64,000 nt of DNA from Geomicrobium sp. JCM 19039 (GTDB taxonomy: Bacteria > Bacillota > Bacilli > Bacillales > Marinococcaceae): positions 1 to 64,000 of the forward strand of contig NZ_BAXB01000001.1 in the NCBI RefSeq assembly GCF_000698145.1, given 5' to 3'. Below are positions 36,549 through 46,484 of the stretch, in pieces (position 1 is the first letter of the stretch; each line of letters opens with the position of its first letter). The position numbers and the translations under genes were made by a program. The notes below the pieces were generated by a model. The model saw only the letters and a list, made by a program, of their open reading frames with translations. It searched no databases and had not been told where the DNA came from.

Positions 36549-36677
36549 ATGACTAAAAAAGTATTTGCTGTGTTGGTTGTTGTCGCTTTGTTTGTTGGAA
36601 GTTCTGCTACAACGGATGATACAGTGTTCGCTAAAGAGAACATCGTCTCTCCACAAGACAAAAACGATTTTCTTTAA
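36549..36677 (+). CDS. Second Phr-type peptide precursor
   Basis: 42 residues: a signal sequence (MTKKVFAVLVVVALFVGSSA) and a short tail ending KNDFL. Placement directly after a rap gene defines it. The tail differs entirely from the first Phr, so the two systems should not cross-talk (inference). If the C-terminus is the signal, KNDFL or a nearby hexamer is the candidate. Confidence 0.75.
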   Translation: MTKKVFAVLVVVALFVGSSATTDDTVFAKENIVSPQDKNDFL

Positions 36678-36710
36678 ATGTATGGAGTGCCAACTATCTA
36701 TGTTTAACAG

Positions 36711-36745
36711 GTGCAAAACGTCGATCGACGTTTTGCACTTTATAA
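36711..36745 (+). terminator. Terminator of the second rap-phr operon
   Basis: GTGCAAAACGTCGA and TCGACGTTTTGCAC form a perfect 28-bp palindrome followed by TTTATAATT. Confidence 0.85.
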
Positions 36746-36871
36746 TTAGAGGGCTTGTTTAGGAAGTTAATGATCAATGTATTTGTACCATTTGTTTAGT
36801 GTGCATTTCTCAAACACTAAGAGGGTCAACGATGAACTAAAAATTGGACGGAGTTTACAAAATGCTTCCAC

Positions 36872-37305
36872 GTGGGGGAGCGAGCCACTAGCGTATGGTA
36901 TGTATCCAACTGTCTGAATGATATAAAGCGAGGAAGCTCAGACGAGTGGATGAACTTTGGAACTTGTTTCACCCTTGAATCAAGCTCATATTACTTTAAT
37001 GATTATTTAAAGTTTCCGTCTAAAGACTATCGTATTTACGTCTTTAACAATCAAAGTATAGAAGACCTCATGGATTAGTATGAAAAAGAGGTAGCAGCTA
37101 GACTTGGGGAGAGCACAGAAGGTTTTTTACTGCGAGCTTACGTTCAATAGAAATTCTGTTGCTACAATCTTGGCAAAGTAGAATGCCACTAAAAGACTAT
37201 ATTCTCAATCAGAATTACGATTCACCTGAATGTATAGGCTATGAACCTATTAAACGTGAACATCTAGAAGGGTATGTAAACAAAAATGATAAAAAAACAA
37301 CATGA
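36872..37305 (+). pseudogene. Degraded hypothetical gene
   Basis: An open frame to 37078 (SVWYVSNCLNDIKRG, then FGTCFTLESSSYYFNDYL) is cut by TAG. The same frame continues YEKEVAARLGESTEGFLLRA, and a further piece to 37305 reads MPLKDYILNQNYDSPECIGY in another frame. No family recognised; the pieces look like one damaged gene of about 140 codons without a clear start. Confidence 0.45.
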
Positions 37306-37533
37306 TCAATAGACTAAATAATCATTCCATTATTGGATTGTACATATGAAAAAAGTTCTCACTCGCTTGAATTTCTCACATCAAGCTAGCACAGGTTATT
37401 ATGTCTTTGGGTGATTATGAAAACAGGATACGTTCTTTGGGTACGGGCATATAATCGATCTCTTCATTTTGTTGTGTTATCTAGTGAGAATCGTTTTGGA
37501 CGTTTAGCGTGACATAAAGTAAATAATAAGAGA

Positions 37534-37559
37534 GCCTTCCATTGCAAAAACTGGAAGGC
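37534..37559 (-). terminator. Terminator of the LysR-family gene
   Basis: GCCTTCCA and TGGAAGGC form an 8-bp stem 10 nt beyond the stop codon on the minus strand, followed by CTCTCTTATTATTT. Confidence 0.75.
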
Positions 37560-37568
37560 GATGGGTAG

Positions 37569-38452
37569 TTAAATAAATACCGCTCTCGTCAGTTCCAAAA
37601 AAGCTTGAAGCGGCTCGGTGAGGCGTTTATCTTTATGCCATGCTAGATGGGTGTACATCGGGGCGATGGGAGGTGTCCAAGAGAGTGCTTTCATTTCCCC
37701 GTTGTATAGCTCACGAGTTACAGCCATTTTAGGTAGAATCGCAATCCCAAGGTCAGCGATCACACATTGCTTGATTGCTTCTATACTAACAAACTCGATT
37801 TGATTGTTTGGTTCTATGCCCTGCGGCTGTATGAATTGCTCTAGAACCTCTCGATAAGAGCACCCTCTTTCTGTTAAGAGGACGGTGACGTCTCGTAAGT
37901 CGTTCGGCAAGATATGTGACTTATCTGTAAGCGGGTGATCTGGTGAAGCGACGAGCACAAGCGTTTCTTCTATGAGCGTCTCTATGTTCAATTGTGCAGC
38001 AGGCTTTGAGCGGTCCATGATGAATGCGATGTCGAGTGCGCCGTTCACAATTTGCTGCCTTGCTCGTTCGTCGGAGTGGGCGGGTTTGAAAATGATTTTG
38101 ACTTTTGGATAGCTTTTTTGAAAGATTTCAAGATCGGCATTAGCCGGTACGTACATTGACTCTCTTGAGCACCGACAATGATCGTTCCGGAACTTTCATC
38201 TTCGTGTAAAGCGAGTTTCGCTTCTCGATTTGTCGCGATCATCTGATCTGCGTACCGTTTAAAGGTGTGGCCTGAATCGGTGAGGTGGATGCGTTTCCCG
38301 AGTCGCTCAAATAGAGGTATGCCAAGCTCTTGTTCTAAACCTTTGATTTGTGCGGTCACATTGGATTGTGAGTATTTCAGTTTCTTCGCAGTTTGCGTCA
38401 AGTTCAGGCTTTCGGCCGCTTCTTGAAACGTTGTTAATTGTTTAATGTCCAT
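37569..38452 (-). CDS. LysR-family regulator (frameshifted)
   Basis: About 294 residues when joined. The N-terminal helix-turn-helix (QTAKKLKYSQSNVTAQIKGL) and the effector domain (from IIVGAQESQCTYRL to LTRAVFI) are in two frames. The change lies at about 38120-38145, where QCTYRLMPIL must pass to EIFQKSYPKVKIIFKP by one extra base. It is divergent from the oxidoreductase at 38566, which it probably controls, as LysR genes usually do. Confidence 0.82.
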
Positions 38453-38565
38453 ACAACACCTCTAAATCGAAAATAGTAATTGATAACATCATAATTATTC
38501 GTTTTTATTAATGGATAGTATACCGTACTATGAAGAAACAACAAAGTTTTTTTGGAGGGATTTGG

Positions 38566-39131
38566 ATGAGAATTGCAACGATTTATGGGAGCACACGTCG
38601 TATGGGCAATACAGAGTTACTCGTGGAGCGCATGATGAAAGGGATCGATCATCGGAGTATTTATTTGTCAGACTTGAACATTCGGCCGATTATTGATCAA
38701 CGGCATGACGAGGGTGGCTTTGATCCTGTGAATGACGATTTCAAAGAAATTGTTGATCTATTTTTAACGAGTGATCTGATTATTTTTGCTACGCCCTTAT
38801 ATTGGTACGGGATGAGCGGTCCGATGAAAAATATGATCGACCGGTTTAGCGGAGCAGTTCGGGATGAACGGTACGGAGAGGAATTGAAAACAAGTTTGCA
38901 AAAGATGGAAACGATTGTCGTCACTGTTGGGGAGATAACCCTCGGTTAAAAGCATTACCGATGATCGAGCAGTTCAACTTGGCGTTTCAATTTTTAGGTG
39001 TACAGTCATTTACTTCATACATCATCGGTCACGCCAGTAAACCCGGTGACATTCATGACGACCGAATGGCGTTGGCACAAGCCGACGTGTTGCGTGATCA
39101 CCTTCAGAATCAAGCAATTGCTCGCGGCTGA
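38566..39131 (+). CDS. NAD(P)H-dependent FMN oxidoreductase, flavodoxin-like (frameshifted)
   Basis: About 188 residues: the flavodoxin-fold start RIATIYGSTRRMGNTELLV binds FMN phosphate, and ATPLYWYGMSGPMKNMIDRF is the typical second flavin loop. The break lies at GGGG 38929-38932; one more G gives VGGDNPRLKALPMIEQF. ATG 38566 follows TTGGAGGGA. Probably reduces quinones or other small molecules under the divergent LysR regulator. Confidence 0.82.
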
Positions 39132-39219
39132 CCTCAATGCTTAGCATAACAATGGTAACTAGTGCGAGACGTGATCGTATGAGGGTATAAATCTCCCTAT
39201 AAATTTGGAGGTGTTTAAA

Positions 39220-39462
39220 TTGAGATACTTAACAGTAATCGGCAGCTTACTATTTGCTAGTGGTTTGATGCTACTCGGCTTCATGCACGTGGCCATAGCT
39301 ACGTATTCGCCTCATCTTGGGGATTATTCTGGGTCTCGTTTGCTCGCTACGCTATCGCAAATCTCTGGTACTGTTCCTTATTTTCTGAGCATCGTTCTTG
39401 CATTCGGTGGAGCTGCATTGCTAGTCATTGCAGTCGTTACGAGCAAAGAAAAGGATAAATAA
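39220..39462 (+). CDS. Small membrane protein, hypothetical
   Basis: 80 residues with two hydrophobic helices (about 3-25 and 50-73). The TTG at 39220 is chosen because TTGGAGGTG (39205 on) is its ribosome site. No family recognised. Confidence 0.6.
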   Translation: MRYLTVIGSLLFASGLMLLGFMHVAIATYSPHLGDYSGSRLLATLSQISGTVPYFLSIVLAFGGAALLVIAVVTSKEKDK

Positions 39463-39498
39463 AGTGCTCGTAGCACCTCATCTATCCGATTTGTCGGT

Positions 39499-40317
39499 TT
39501 ACCCTTGTTCCTTAAGCATTTTTGCGACGCTCGGGGTTGTCCCGCCGTCGACACGTAAATCTGTTCCGGTGATATAAGAAGCTTGATCGCTAACTAGAAA
39601 AGCGACGGCTGAGGCAATTTCTTCAGCCTCACCAAAACGTTGCAAAGGCGTCACTTCCAGCATTTTTGCCATCATCGGTTGGCCCGCTGCTTCTTGTTTG
39701 CCCATGGGCGTATTAATTGAGCCTGGTGATACGGATACGATGCGTGCGCCTTTTTTCCCCCAAGCGAGCGCCTGTTCTTCTACAATAAGCAGTACCCCCA
39801 ACTTCGATAAAGCGTAAGCACTGCCAGAATTATTTTCGGTCATCGGAAGTAGCTGTTCAACCGTATTGTCCGCTAACGGTTGCTTTAGTAACAGAGTGTA
39901 TGGCCCCTCTTTTGGCGGATTGTGAGCACTCATCGATGAGATACAAACGACTGCAGTTCCTTCTTCTGCAAGTGGGTAGAAGCTGTCCAAAATGATTCCT
40001 GTGCCAACAAGGTTGACGTTAAGCATTTGCCTTGCATCACCCATTGTTGGAGAGACCCCAGCCGTATGAATGAGTGCCCGTAATTTTCCTAATGAAGCCG
40101 CGCGATCTGCCAATGCTTGTACGTCTTGACGATTCGTAATATCAACCGTTTGATAATGAACATCCGTAATCCCTTTTTCAAGTAAATGCTGTTTCGCCTC
40201 TTGCAACCGCGTTTCATTTATATCCGCTAACAAAACCGTGCCAAGTGGACCAACCTGCTCAGCCGTTGCCTTTCCCATACCGCCTGTACCACCTGTAATT
40301 ACGTAAACATTATTCAT
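39499..40317 (-). CDS. Short-chain dehydrogenase/reductase
   Basis: A 272-residue SDR with the cofactor motif TGGTGGMG, the catalytic YALSK motif (Y near 169) and C-terminal [12 protein letters not shown]. It has an insertion ([26 protein letters not shown]) compared with the 250-residue norm. Its start overlaps by 8 nt the padR fragment upstream, so before the insertion padR and this gene formed one operon. The absence of an adjacent functional promoter may affect expression. Confidence 0.88.
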   Translation of the reverse strand: MNNVYVITGGTGGMGKATAEQVGPLGTVLLADINETRLQEAKQHLLEKGITDVHYQTVDITNRQDVQALADRAASLGKLRALIHTAGVSPTMGDARQMLNVNLVGTGIILDSFYPLAEEGTAVVCISSMSAHNPPKEGPYTLLLKQPLADNTVEQLLPMTENNSGSAYALSKLGVLLIVEEQALAWGKKGARIVSVSPGSINTPMGKQEAAGQPMMAKMLEVTPLQRFGEAEEIASAVAFLVSDQASYITGTDLRVDGGTTPSVAKMLKEQG

Positions 40318-40588
40318 TCGGATACCCTCCTGTTTTTAACCAGTGAATTAAGTTTTCTAACCAATTAATCTTATGTTCATGGTGACTGACAAGATAGCTG
40401 TCTAGAAACAAGCGTAACTCTTCAACATTGTCGATCGGGTGATTGCGATATTGTGTGATTTCTTGCCAATCGGTATTTATTTTATCGATTTTCTTCTGGA
40501 TAATCGCAATCACTTGATCTGTGTCGACATGGTGGAGATTTGCCAATCCCACAATCATCCCTTGAATGTCTTCGGATTTCTCAAACAA
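40310..40588 (-). pseudogene. padR-family regulator, 3' fragment separated by an insertion
   Basis: 92 codons encoding the C-terminal helical half of a PadR regulator (FEKSEDIQGMIVGLANLHHV, then ending [17 protein letters not shown]). The N-terminal half lies on the far side of the TnpB element, at 41969-42229, in the same orientation. Joining LPKQIY to SLFEKSEDIQG gives a normal PadR of about 180 residues. Confidence 0.78.
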
Positions 40589-40590
40589 TG

Positions 40591-40690
40591 ATTGAACTAC
40601 TCGGCACTAAAGTACCGAGATTCCTAGAAGCACAAACCTTGACCGAGCATGATTGATACTGGACAGCGGGTTTCGTTCATGGCTAGGCGA
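40591..40690 (-). ncRNA. Predicted omega RNA (TnpB guide RNA) at the element right end
   Basis: In TnpB elements the guide RNA overlaps the 3' end of tnpB and the right end. Here the segment contains the GAATCTCGGTACTTTAGTGC hairpin and GTAGTTCAA terminus of such RNAs. The guide would continue into padR (CATTGTTTGAGAAATCC). The 5' limit is not visible. Confidence 0.6.
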
Positions 40691-41837
40691 TCCCCGCAGC
40701 CCCTGCGGTTCTGAGTCCTTCTTGAAGAATGTTTTTGGCAGCGTTGATGTCGCGATCGTGAGAGGTATGGCAGGCTGAGCAGGACCACTCACGAACGTGT
40801 AGTCCTTTCTTGCCATCATGGTGCCCACAACTCGAGCAAAGCTGGGAAGATGGGAACCACCGGTCAACCTTAATGAATTGTTTCCCATACCAGTCAGCCT
40901 TGTACGTGAGCTGTGTCACAAACATCGACCAGGAGACATCACTGATGGCCGAAGCCAGCTTACGGTTGCGAAGCATCCCTTTCGCATGAAGGTCTTCCAC
41001 CACGATCCGATCGTGGTTTTTGATGAGATCGGTGGATCGCTTATGCAAAAAGTCCTTTCGTTGGTTGGCCACTTTTTCATGGAGACGAGCGACAACACGT
41101 TTTTGCTTTTCATAATTTTTCGCCAAGTGTAACGGAGTTCCACGACGCTTTGCTCCTTCAGCTCGACGTGACAACTTTCGTTGCTCACGAGCGAGCTTTT
41201 GTCGCATCGCCTTTGTGAAGCGGTGATTGTCCATTTTTTCACCGCTCGATAGGATGGCGAAGTTGGTGATTCCAAGGTCAACACCCACCGATTGCCCTGT
41301 GGACGGCAGGGGCTGTACATCGGCTTCAACCTTAAGTGATACGAGATAACGACCGCTCGCTTTGCGAGTGATGGTTGCAGCGATGATGCGTCCTTCGATA
41401 ACACGACTCCCACGAATCTTCACCCAGCCGAGTTTCGGGAGCTTAATTCGGTTGTTCGTGACCGTGTTAGTAAATACTTGGGCTTTTCCTTGGATGGCCG
41501 TCGTGTACGATTGCACAGGATTTCGCTTACTCTTAAACCGTGGGTACTTGCCTAGCTTTGCGTAGAATCGTCGGTAGGCATCGGCAAGCGACCACACAGA
41601 TTTTTGCAAAGCGGTACTGTCCACGTCCTTTAAAAAAGGAACGTCACCCTTTAGCAAGGGCAATGCATTCGCACACGCCTTGTAGGTAAGGCCTTTGCCG
41701 GTTTCGGTGTAAGTGTGCTCCCAGGAGGCACGGAAATGGTTGTAGACGAACCGGCAGCAGCCAATTGTCTGAGCAATTTGTTCTTGTTGCTTTAGATTGG
41801 GGTACAACCGAAACTGAATGCCTTTGTACGTCAACAT
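40683..41837 (-). CDS. tnpB: TnpB RNA-guided nuclease
   Basis: 384 residues. RuvC-type catalytic residues are all present: D in GVDLGITNFA, E in IVVEDLHAKGM and D in HDRDINAAKNIL. A four-Cys zinc ribbon (CSSC and CSAC) lies between the last two, and an N-terminal TnpB domain starts GIQFRLYPNLKQQEQI. ATG 41837 follows GGAGGTT. TnpB cuts DNA next to a short target motif under an omega RNA from its own right end, helping the element persist. The frame is intact, so it may be active. Confidence 0.93.
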   Translation of the reverse strand: MLTYKGIQFRLYPNLKQQEQIAQTIGCCRFVYNHFRASWEHTYTETGKGLTYKACANALPLLKGDVPFLKDVDSTALQKSVWSLADAYRRFYAKLGKYPRFKSKRNPVQSYTTAIQGKAQVFTNTVTNNRIKLPKLGWVKIRGSRVIEGRIIAATITRKASGRYLVSLKVEADVQPLPSTGQSVGVDLGITNFAILSSGEKMDNHRFTKAMRQKLAREQRKLSRRAEGAKRRGTPLHLAKNYEKQKRVVARLHEKVANQRKDFLHKRSTDLIKNHDRIVVEDLHAKGMLRNRKLASAISDVSWSMFVTQLTYKADWYGKQFIKVDRWFPSSQLCSSCGHHDGKKGLHVREWSCSACHTSHDRDINAAKNILQEGLRTAGAAGIA

Positions 41838-41968
41838 AGCGAACCTCCATTCTGGGAACATATATTCTTATGTTCAGTATACCATGAATGGATTGAAACG
41901 TCTGATAATTCAAAACGGAGAGCCATTCATTTCACGACTAAAGTCGCGAGTGTTCTGTCTCTCTGATC

Positions 41969-42229
41969 ATAAATTTGTTTCGGCAACGAGTGTCTTCCTT
42001 GCTCCGTAATTTGAAAAAGCTGCTTATCAGGCCGATTTTCTTCCTTCACAACCTCAGTACGTGCAACGAATCCTTTTTTCTCTATTGATTTGAAGTGATA
42101 ATACAATTTGCTCTCCGTTATTCCGCCAAAACGATCAAGGGGAATCGGCTCGGATAGTTTTTTCTTTAACTCATAAGGATATGTGTCGCTTTCCATTATC
42201 TGTCCGAGTATGAAGAGTTGAACAGACAT
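41969..42229 (-). pseudogene. padR-family regulator, 5' fragment
   Basis: The N-terminal winged helix: SVQLFILGQIMESDTYPYEL, ITESKLYYHFKSIEKKGFVA and QLFQITEQGRHSLPKQIY, where the TnpB element interrupts it. ATG 42229 follows TGAGGTG. The translated product would run 14 codons into the element (stop at 41927). With the dimerisation half lost, repressor function is probably lost. Confidence 0.82.
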
Positions 42230-42353
42230 CTGCACACCTCAAATGCAATATATATTCGGTATATACGAGAAAAACTAATGTCAGATTATTTTGAATTCAT
42301 TTGGGGTACGTGTAAGTATAAGAATTTCTCAGTTGAATGGAGAGGGTGTTCGA

Positions 42354-42637
42354 ATGAGTGCCAAAGAATATGGTGTACACGTACTAAAAGCAGCGGGGGA
42401 ATTGCGCTTGGAATCCCGATCGCGTTCGGATTATTTTGGGTGCTTGACATGAACATTGACTTGTTGCAAATCGTAACGGTTGCGGCCACAATTTTTATAT
42501 TAGCGATGATCTTTATTCCGATTGTACCGTCGCGAACGAAAAAACGAGCGATGACAACGAAGCAAAGCGCCATTCGGTACGTACTCTTTTTCGCAATTGT
42601 CGTTAGTATTGTTATTGGAATTAGCTTTATGATTTAA
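42354..42637 (+). CDS. Small membrane protein (frameshifted at a G run)
   Basis: After GGAGAGGGTG, ATG 42354 reads MSAKEYGVHVLKAAG. One extra G in GGGGG (42396-42400) joins it to GIALGIPIAFGLFWVLD and two more helices, giving about 94 residues with three membrane helices. No family recognised. Divergent from padR, hence a possible padR target. Confidence 0.6.
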
Positions 42638-42686
42638 GAATGCGGTGGAAATTGGTTGGGAAAACGATCCTTTTGGTGATGGGTTT

Positions 42687-42725
42687 AGTTTGAAGGTTTT
42701 TAATTCTGGTGTTTCTCTTCAAACT
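42687..42725. other. Intergenic hairpin
   Basis: AGTTTGAAG and CTTCAAACT are perfect 9-bp arms around a 21-nt loop. It may terminate the 42354 gene, but the T-run is absent. Confidence 0.4.
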
Positions 42726-42870
42726 AGCGATATAGTTACTGACGGTAAACGGAGAGCTTAACCAATCCGTGAATCCTAGCACCTGATATGGTACAATAAT
42801 GCGGGCAAGAAATATAGTTATATAAAAGAGAAGTCTAAATATAGAGCACTACCGTTACGAAAGGAAAGAG

Positions 42871-43850
42871 ATGAGTATGAAAGACAATTTCTGGCGTGAA
42901 TTGCCACGGCCGTTTTTCATCCTTGCGCCTATGGAAGATGTGACTGATGTTGTATTCCGTCACGTCGTGAGTGAAGCAGCAAGGCCGGATGTGTTTTTTA
43001 CGGAGTTTACGAACTCTGAAAGCTACTGCCATCCGGAAGGGAAGCAAAGCGTCCGTGGACGGTTGACGTTTACTGAAGATGAGCAGCCGATGGTTGCGCA
43101 TATATGGGGAGATAAGCCTGAGCTCTTTGAGCAAATGAGTATTGGCATGGCAGAAGAAGGTTTTCGCGGCATCGATTTAAATATGGGTTGCCCCGTGCAA
43201 AATGTTGCAGGTAATGGAAAAGGGAGCGGCCTCATTCGTCGTCCGGATGTAGTGGCTGAACTTATTCAGGCAGCGAAAGCAGGAGGCTTCCAGTCAGTGT
43301 GAAAACGCGGCTCGGGTACACGTATGTCGACGAGTGGCGGGACTGGCTAACCCACGTCCTAAAACAAGACATTGCGAACTTATCCATTCATTTACGAACA
43401 AAGAAAGAAATGAGTAAAGTCGAAGCACATTGGGAGCTCATCCCTGAGATCAAGAAGCTTCGAGATGAAATTGCACCAGACACGTTACTCACCATTAACG
43501 GAGATATTCCGAATCGACAAGTCGGATTAGAACTCGTTGAAAAATACGGTGTAGATGGTGTCATGATTGGTCGAGGCATCTTCACAAACCCATTTGCCTT
43601 CGAAAAAGAACCGAGAGAGCATACGAGCGAAGAATTGCTCGACCTGTTGCGTCTACAACTTGATTTACACGATAAATATCATCAAGTTGAATCACGAGCG
43701 TTCAAGCCGTTGCATCGCTTCTTCAAAATATACGTGCGTGATTTCCGTGGTGCCAGCGACTTGCGCAACCAACTCATGAACTCCAACTCAACTGGCGAAG
43801 TACGCTCGCTGTTAGACGCGTTCCAAGCAGAAGCGGCAGAGACGGTATAG
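42871..43850 (+). CDS. dus: tRNA-dihydrouridine synthase (frameshifted)
   Basis: About 326 residues when joined. [15 protein letters not shown] binds [23 protein letters not shown] carries the catalytic Cys region, and [14 protein letters not shown] is the phosphate site. The frame breaks at GG 43285-43286; one more G gives [18 protein letters not shown], the expected motif. Reduces uridine to dihydrouridine in tRNA D-loops. Confidence 0.9.
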
Positions 43851-43889
43851 AACTCCTATAGAGGCCATAGTGCCTTTTAGGAGTTTTTT
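43851..43889 (+). terminator. Terminator after dus
   Basis: AACTCCTA and TAGGAGTT outer arms, inner AGGC/GCCT, then TTTTTG. Confidence 0.9.
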
Positions 43890-44136
43890 GTTTTGCACAA
43901 TTTTCGGTGGAATGAGCAAGAGTGGAAGGTGATCGATACTCGTTATTGGTGCATAGCTACGTCAAAAGTGCCGTTTAAGGACAGACGAACCCTAAAACTG
44001 GAAACGTTGGCAGTTCGAGCACTCGGGCAACATTCTCTACCCTTCTTTTGCATATAAAAATCTGACAGTTCATTAAATTCTCCAGAAAAACGTGATACGA
44101 TAAAAAAGACTGTCACCGTAGAGAGGAGAACATCCA

Positions 44137-44811
44137 TTGACTGTACTCGTAATTCAACCGAGCAATATTTCTCCGTTAGGCGATTTAGAAACGTATATAG
44201 TAGAAGAGCAGATTCCGTATACGTCCATTCAAATTGAGCGAGGCGAGGTGCCGCCAACGAGTGATGCCGGATTTACAGCGCTCATCGTTCTAGGGGGAGA
44301 GATGAGTGTTAACGATAAAGCGCTCTATTCATTTATAGAAAGCACTCAACAGCTAATACGAATGTTTCATGAAAAAAGCAAACCTATTCTAGGTATATGT
44401 TTGGGTGGACAAATGATTGCTAGTGCTTTCTCGGCTTCGATTACCCGTATGCCAACAAAGGAATTTGGATTAACGTTGCTACATAAAACTTCAAGTGCGA
44501 ATTCAGATCCGTTATTTTTTGATTTGCCGAAACGAATGAAGTTTATGCAGTATCATGAAGATGTATTTTCGCTACCTACAGAGGCTTTGCAGCTCTGTAG
44601 CGGAGATGTATGTGAACAACAAGCTTTTCGGATTGGAAGCAAAACGTATGCGTTGCAGTTCCATCCAGAAGTGAATGCCCGCATTGCTAGTGAGTGGGTC
44701 GAACATTTTGGACAGCAAAACCGACGTGTAGAAAAAATTGATGGGAGTGATCTAGCAGAGGCGCAAAGCTGGGCTGCACATTTGTTTCGCCGTTGGCTAA
44801 CACTCGTTTAG
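44137..44811 (+). CDS. Type 1 glutamine amidotransferase-like protein
   Basis: 224 residues of the GMP-synthase-type amidotransferase fold. The nucleophile Cys in PILGICLGGQMIA and His in LQFHPEV are present, with the final Glu as usual. It is free-standing, not fused to a synthetase. Start is TTG after GAGAGGAGAA. It begins a run with a methyltransferase and a nucleotidyltransferase (gaps of 13 nt each), all possibly one operon. The acceptor substrate is unknown. Confidence 0.82.
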   Translation: MTVLVIQPSNISPLGDLETYIVEEQIPYTSIQIERGEVPPTSDAGFTALIVLGGEMSVNDKALYSFIESTQQLIRMFHEKSKPILGICLGGQMIASAFSASITRMPTKEFGLTLLHKTSSANSDPLFFDLPKRMKFMQYHEDVFSLPTEALQLCSGDVCEQQAFRIGSKTYALQFHPEVNARIASEWVEHFGQQNRRVEKIDGSDLAEAQSWAAHLFRRWLTLV

Positions 44812-44824
44812 ACAGGAGGTTCCT

Positions 44825-45532
44825 ATGAAGCACGAACCAAAAGCGGTCTTTGATCGACTCGCAACCACGTATCAATCTGATATTGATCAAACGAGTCCGT
44901 ATAATGCTCTTTATGAGCGGCCGGCGATGATGGCAGCACTTCCAAACTGCCTTGAAGGCAAACGTGTACTCGATGCCGGGTGTTCAGCTGGATGGTACGC
45001 CTCTCAGTTGACGGACCTTGGAGCGGTTGTGACCGGCATTGATGTGAGCCCTGAGATGGTGAATGCTGCCGAAGAACGTGTAGGTGGCGCTACGTTTCTT
45101 TGTCATGACCTTAAAGAAGAGCTCCCGCTTCTTGATCATACATTCGACATCATTATCAGTTCATTGACTCTTCATTATGTGGAAGAGTGGACGCCGACGT
45201 TTTCCGAATTCCGACGGATCCTAAAACCGAACGGAACACTCATATTTTCTGTTCACCATCCGTTTATGGACTTTACGAAGTTCGAGAGCACGAATTATTT
45301 TGATACGACGTTGCTAACAGACACGTGGGAAAAGCCGTCGATTACAGTTGATGTCAGCTTTTATCGTAGACCAATGCAACAGATCATTCATGATACGACT
45401 CAGTTTTTTCGATTAGAGTCACTTATTGAACCTCAACCGTTAGAAGAAATGAAAGAAACTCATGAACGTGCGTACCAATATTTGAACACTCATCCACATT
45501 TTCTTATTGTGAAAGCAAGAACTTCGCTTTAA
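44825..45532 (+). CDS. SAM-dependent class I methyltransferase
   Basis: 235 residues with SAM motif I (VLDAGCSAGWYAS), motif II (VTGIDVSPEMV) and motif III-like FDIIISSLTLHYVEEW. ACAGGAGGT precedes the ATG. Substrate unknown; the fold is that of small-molecule methyltransferases of the UbiE/BioC kind. Confidence 0.87.
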   Translation: MKHEPKAVFDRLATTYQSDIDQTSPYNALYERPAMMAALPNCLEGKRVLDAGCSAGWYASQLTDLGAVVTGIDVSPEMVNAAEERVGGATFLCHDLKEELPLLDHTFDIIISSLTLHYVEEWTPTFSEFRRILKPNGTLIFSVHHPFMDFTKFESTNYFDTTLLTDTWEKPSITVDVSFYRRPMQQIIHDTTQFFRLESLIEPQPLEEMKETHERAYQYLNTHPHFLIVKARTSL

Positions 45533-45545
45533 AAAGGAGAGCACA

Positions 45546-46346
45546 ATGAAAAAAATTAAAAGAGGGTATGGACTGAATCATGACGGGTATATCGTGAGTG
45601 ACGTATCAAAACAGTGTATTTCATCTCATTACGAGGGTTGTATAGAAGATTCAGTTCAGCGGTTGTCCAAGCAATTCAAAGAGCAAGTACACAGCATCTA
45701 CGTGTATGGAAGCGTGGCGAGAGGGGATGCAACACCCGTCACATCTGACCTTGATCTTATCGTAGTGTTTACTAGAGCACTTACCGAAAAAGAGAACGAA
45801 CATCTGAGGAAGTTAGAGAAACAGTTGTCCGATGATTACAAGCAGCTCGTTCGTGATATAGGGTTTTCCCTTGCGCAATATGATGAAGTGATGGACCCAT
45901 CTACGTACGAAGAACAAGCCTTTATTAAGGAAATGAGTGTCAATGTGTATGGCGACGACCTCGGGGATCATTTTGGACCGTATGCGCTCACACCACAACT
46001 GGCCATACGTTTTAATGGGGATATCGGGGCATCACTCCAACGTGTGAAGAACAGGCTACATACCGCTTCAAAACAGGAATTGCCACGCATCGTGCACAGT
46101 TTCTCAAAGAAACTCATACGCACATACTATTCCATGGTTAAAGCTCGTTCTCAAATCTGGACAACAAAACTACATGAACAAGCCGAGGTCGTCATCACAT
46201 ATTTTCCAGAGAAACAGTCAACACTCGATACGCTCCTCCAATGGGTAGACACACCGCCACAAAACATTGATGAAGTACGGCAGTTTTTTATAACGGAAGG
46301 GGAATGGCTGCAGGAACATTTTCACGAAGAAGCATCGAAATATTAG
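45546..46346 (+). CDS. Nucleotidyltransferase-domain protein
   Basis: 266 residues. The polymerase-beta fold motif YVYGSVARGDATPVTSDLDL contains the G-S and metal-binding D-x-D residues. A helical C-terminal domain follows. Such proteins include aminoglycoside nucleotidyltransferases and many uncharacterised enzymes; resistance cannot be claimed. AAAGGAGA lies before the ATG; third gene of the run. Confidence 0.8.
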   Translation: MKKIKRGYGLNHDGYIVSDVSKQCISSHYEGCIEDSVQRLSKQFKEQVHSIYVYGSVARGDATPVTSDLDLIVVFTRALTEKENEHLRKLEKQLSDDYKQLVRDIGFSLAQYDEVMDPSTYEEQAFIKEMSVNVYGDDLGDHFGPYALTPQLAIRFNGDIGASLQRVKNRLHTASKQELPRIVHSFSKKLIRTYYSMVKARSQIWTTKLHEQAEVVITYFPEKQSTLDTLLQWVDTPPQNIDEVRQFFITEGEWLQEHFHEEASKY

Positions 46347-46484
46347 GTGGCGTCGTTTATTGAAATTCAAGAAAATTAGAACACATACTCATAGATGGTG
46401 AATTCTATACAAATGTTAAATGAGCGCTTTAGACATTTCATCAAGAGAGAATTTCATCATCACCCGTTTTTCTATTATGCGTTT

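Larger units (their letters stand above)
40591..41968 (-). mobile_element. TnpB-only IS200/IS605-type element inserted in padR
   Basis: About 1.38 kb without a tnpA transposase (IS1341-like). The left-end hairpin CGACT-AA-AGTCG lies at 41935-41946 and the right-end hairpin at 40600-40619 (CTCGGCACT/AGTACCGAG). Both share the core ACTAAAGT. The insertion lies directly after TTTAT (minus strand; 41969-41973), typical of target motifs in this group, with no target duplication. The outer limits are fixed by the restored padR frame to within a few bases. Confidence 0.85.

Noticed and set aside
45546..46346. Calling the nucleotidyltransferase an antibiotic-resistance gene
   Set aside because: Only the generic GS-x-D-x-D fold motif supports it; many family members have other roles.
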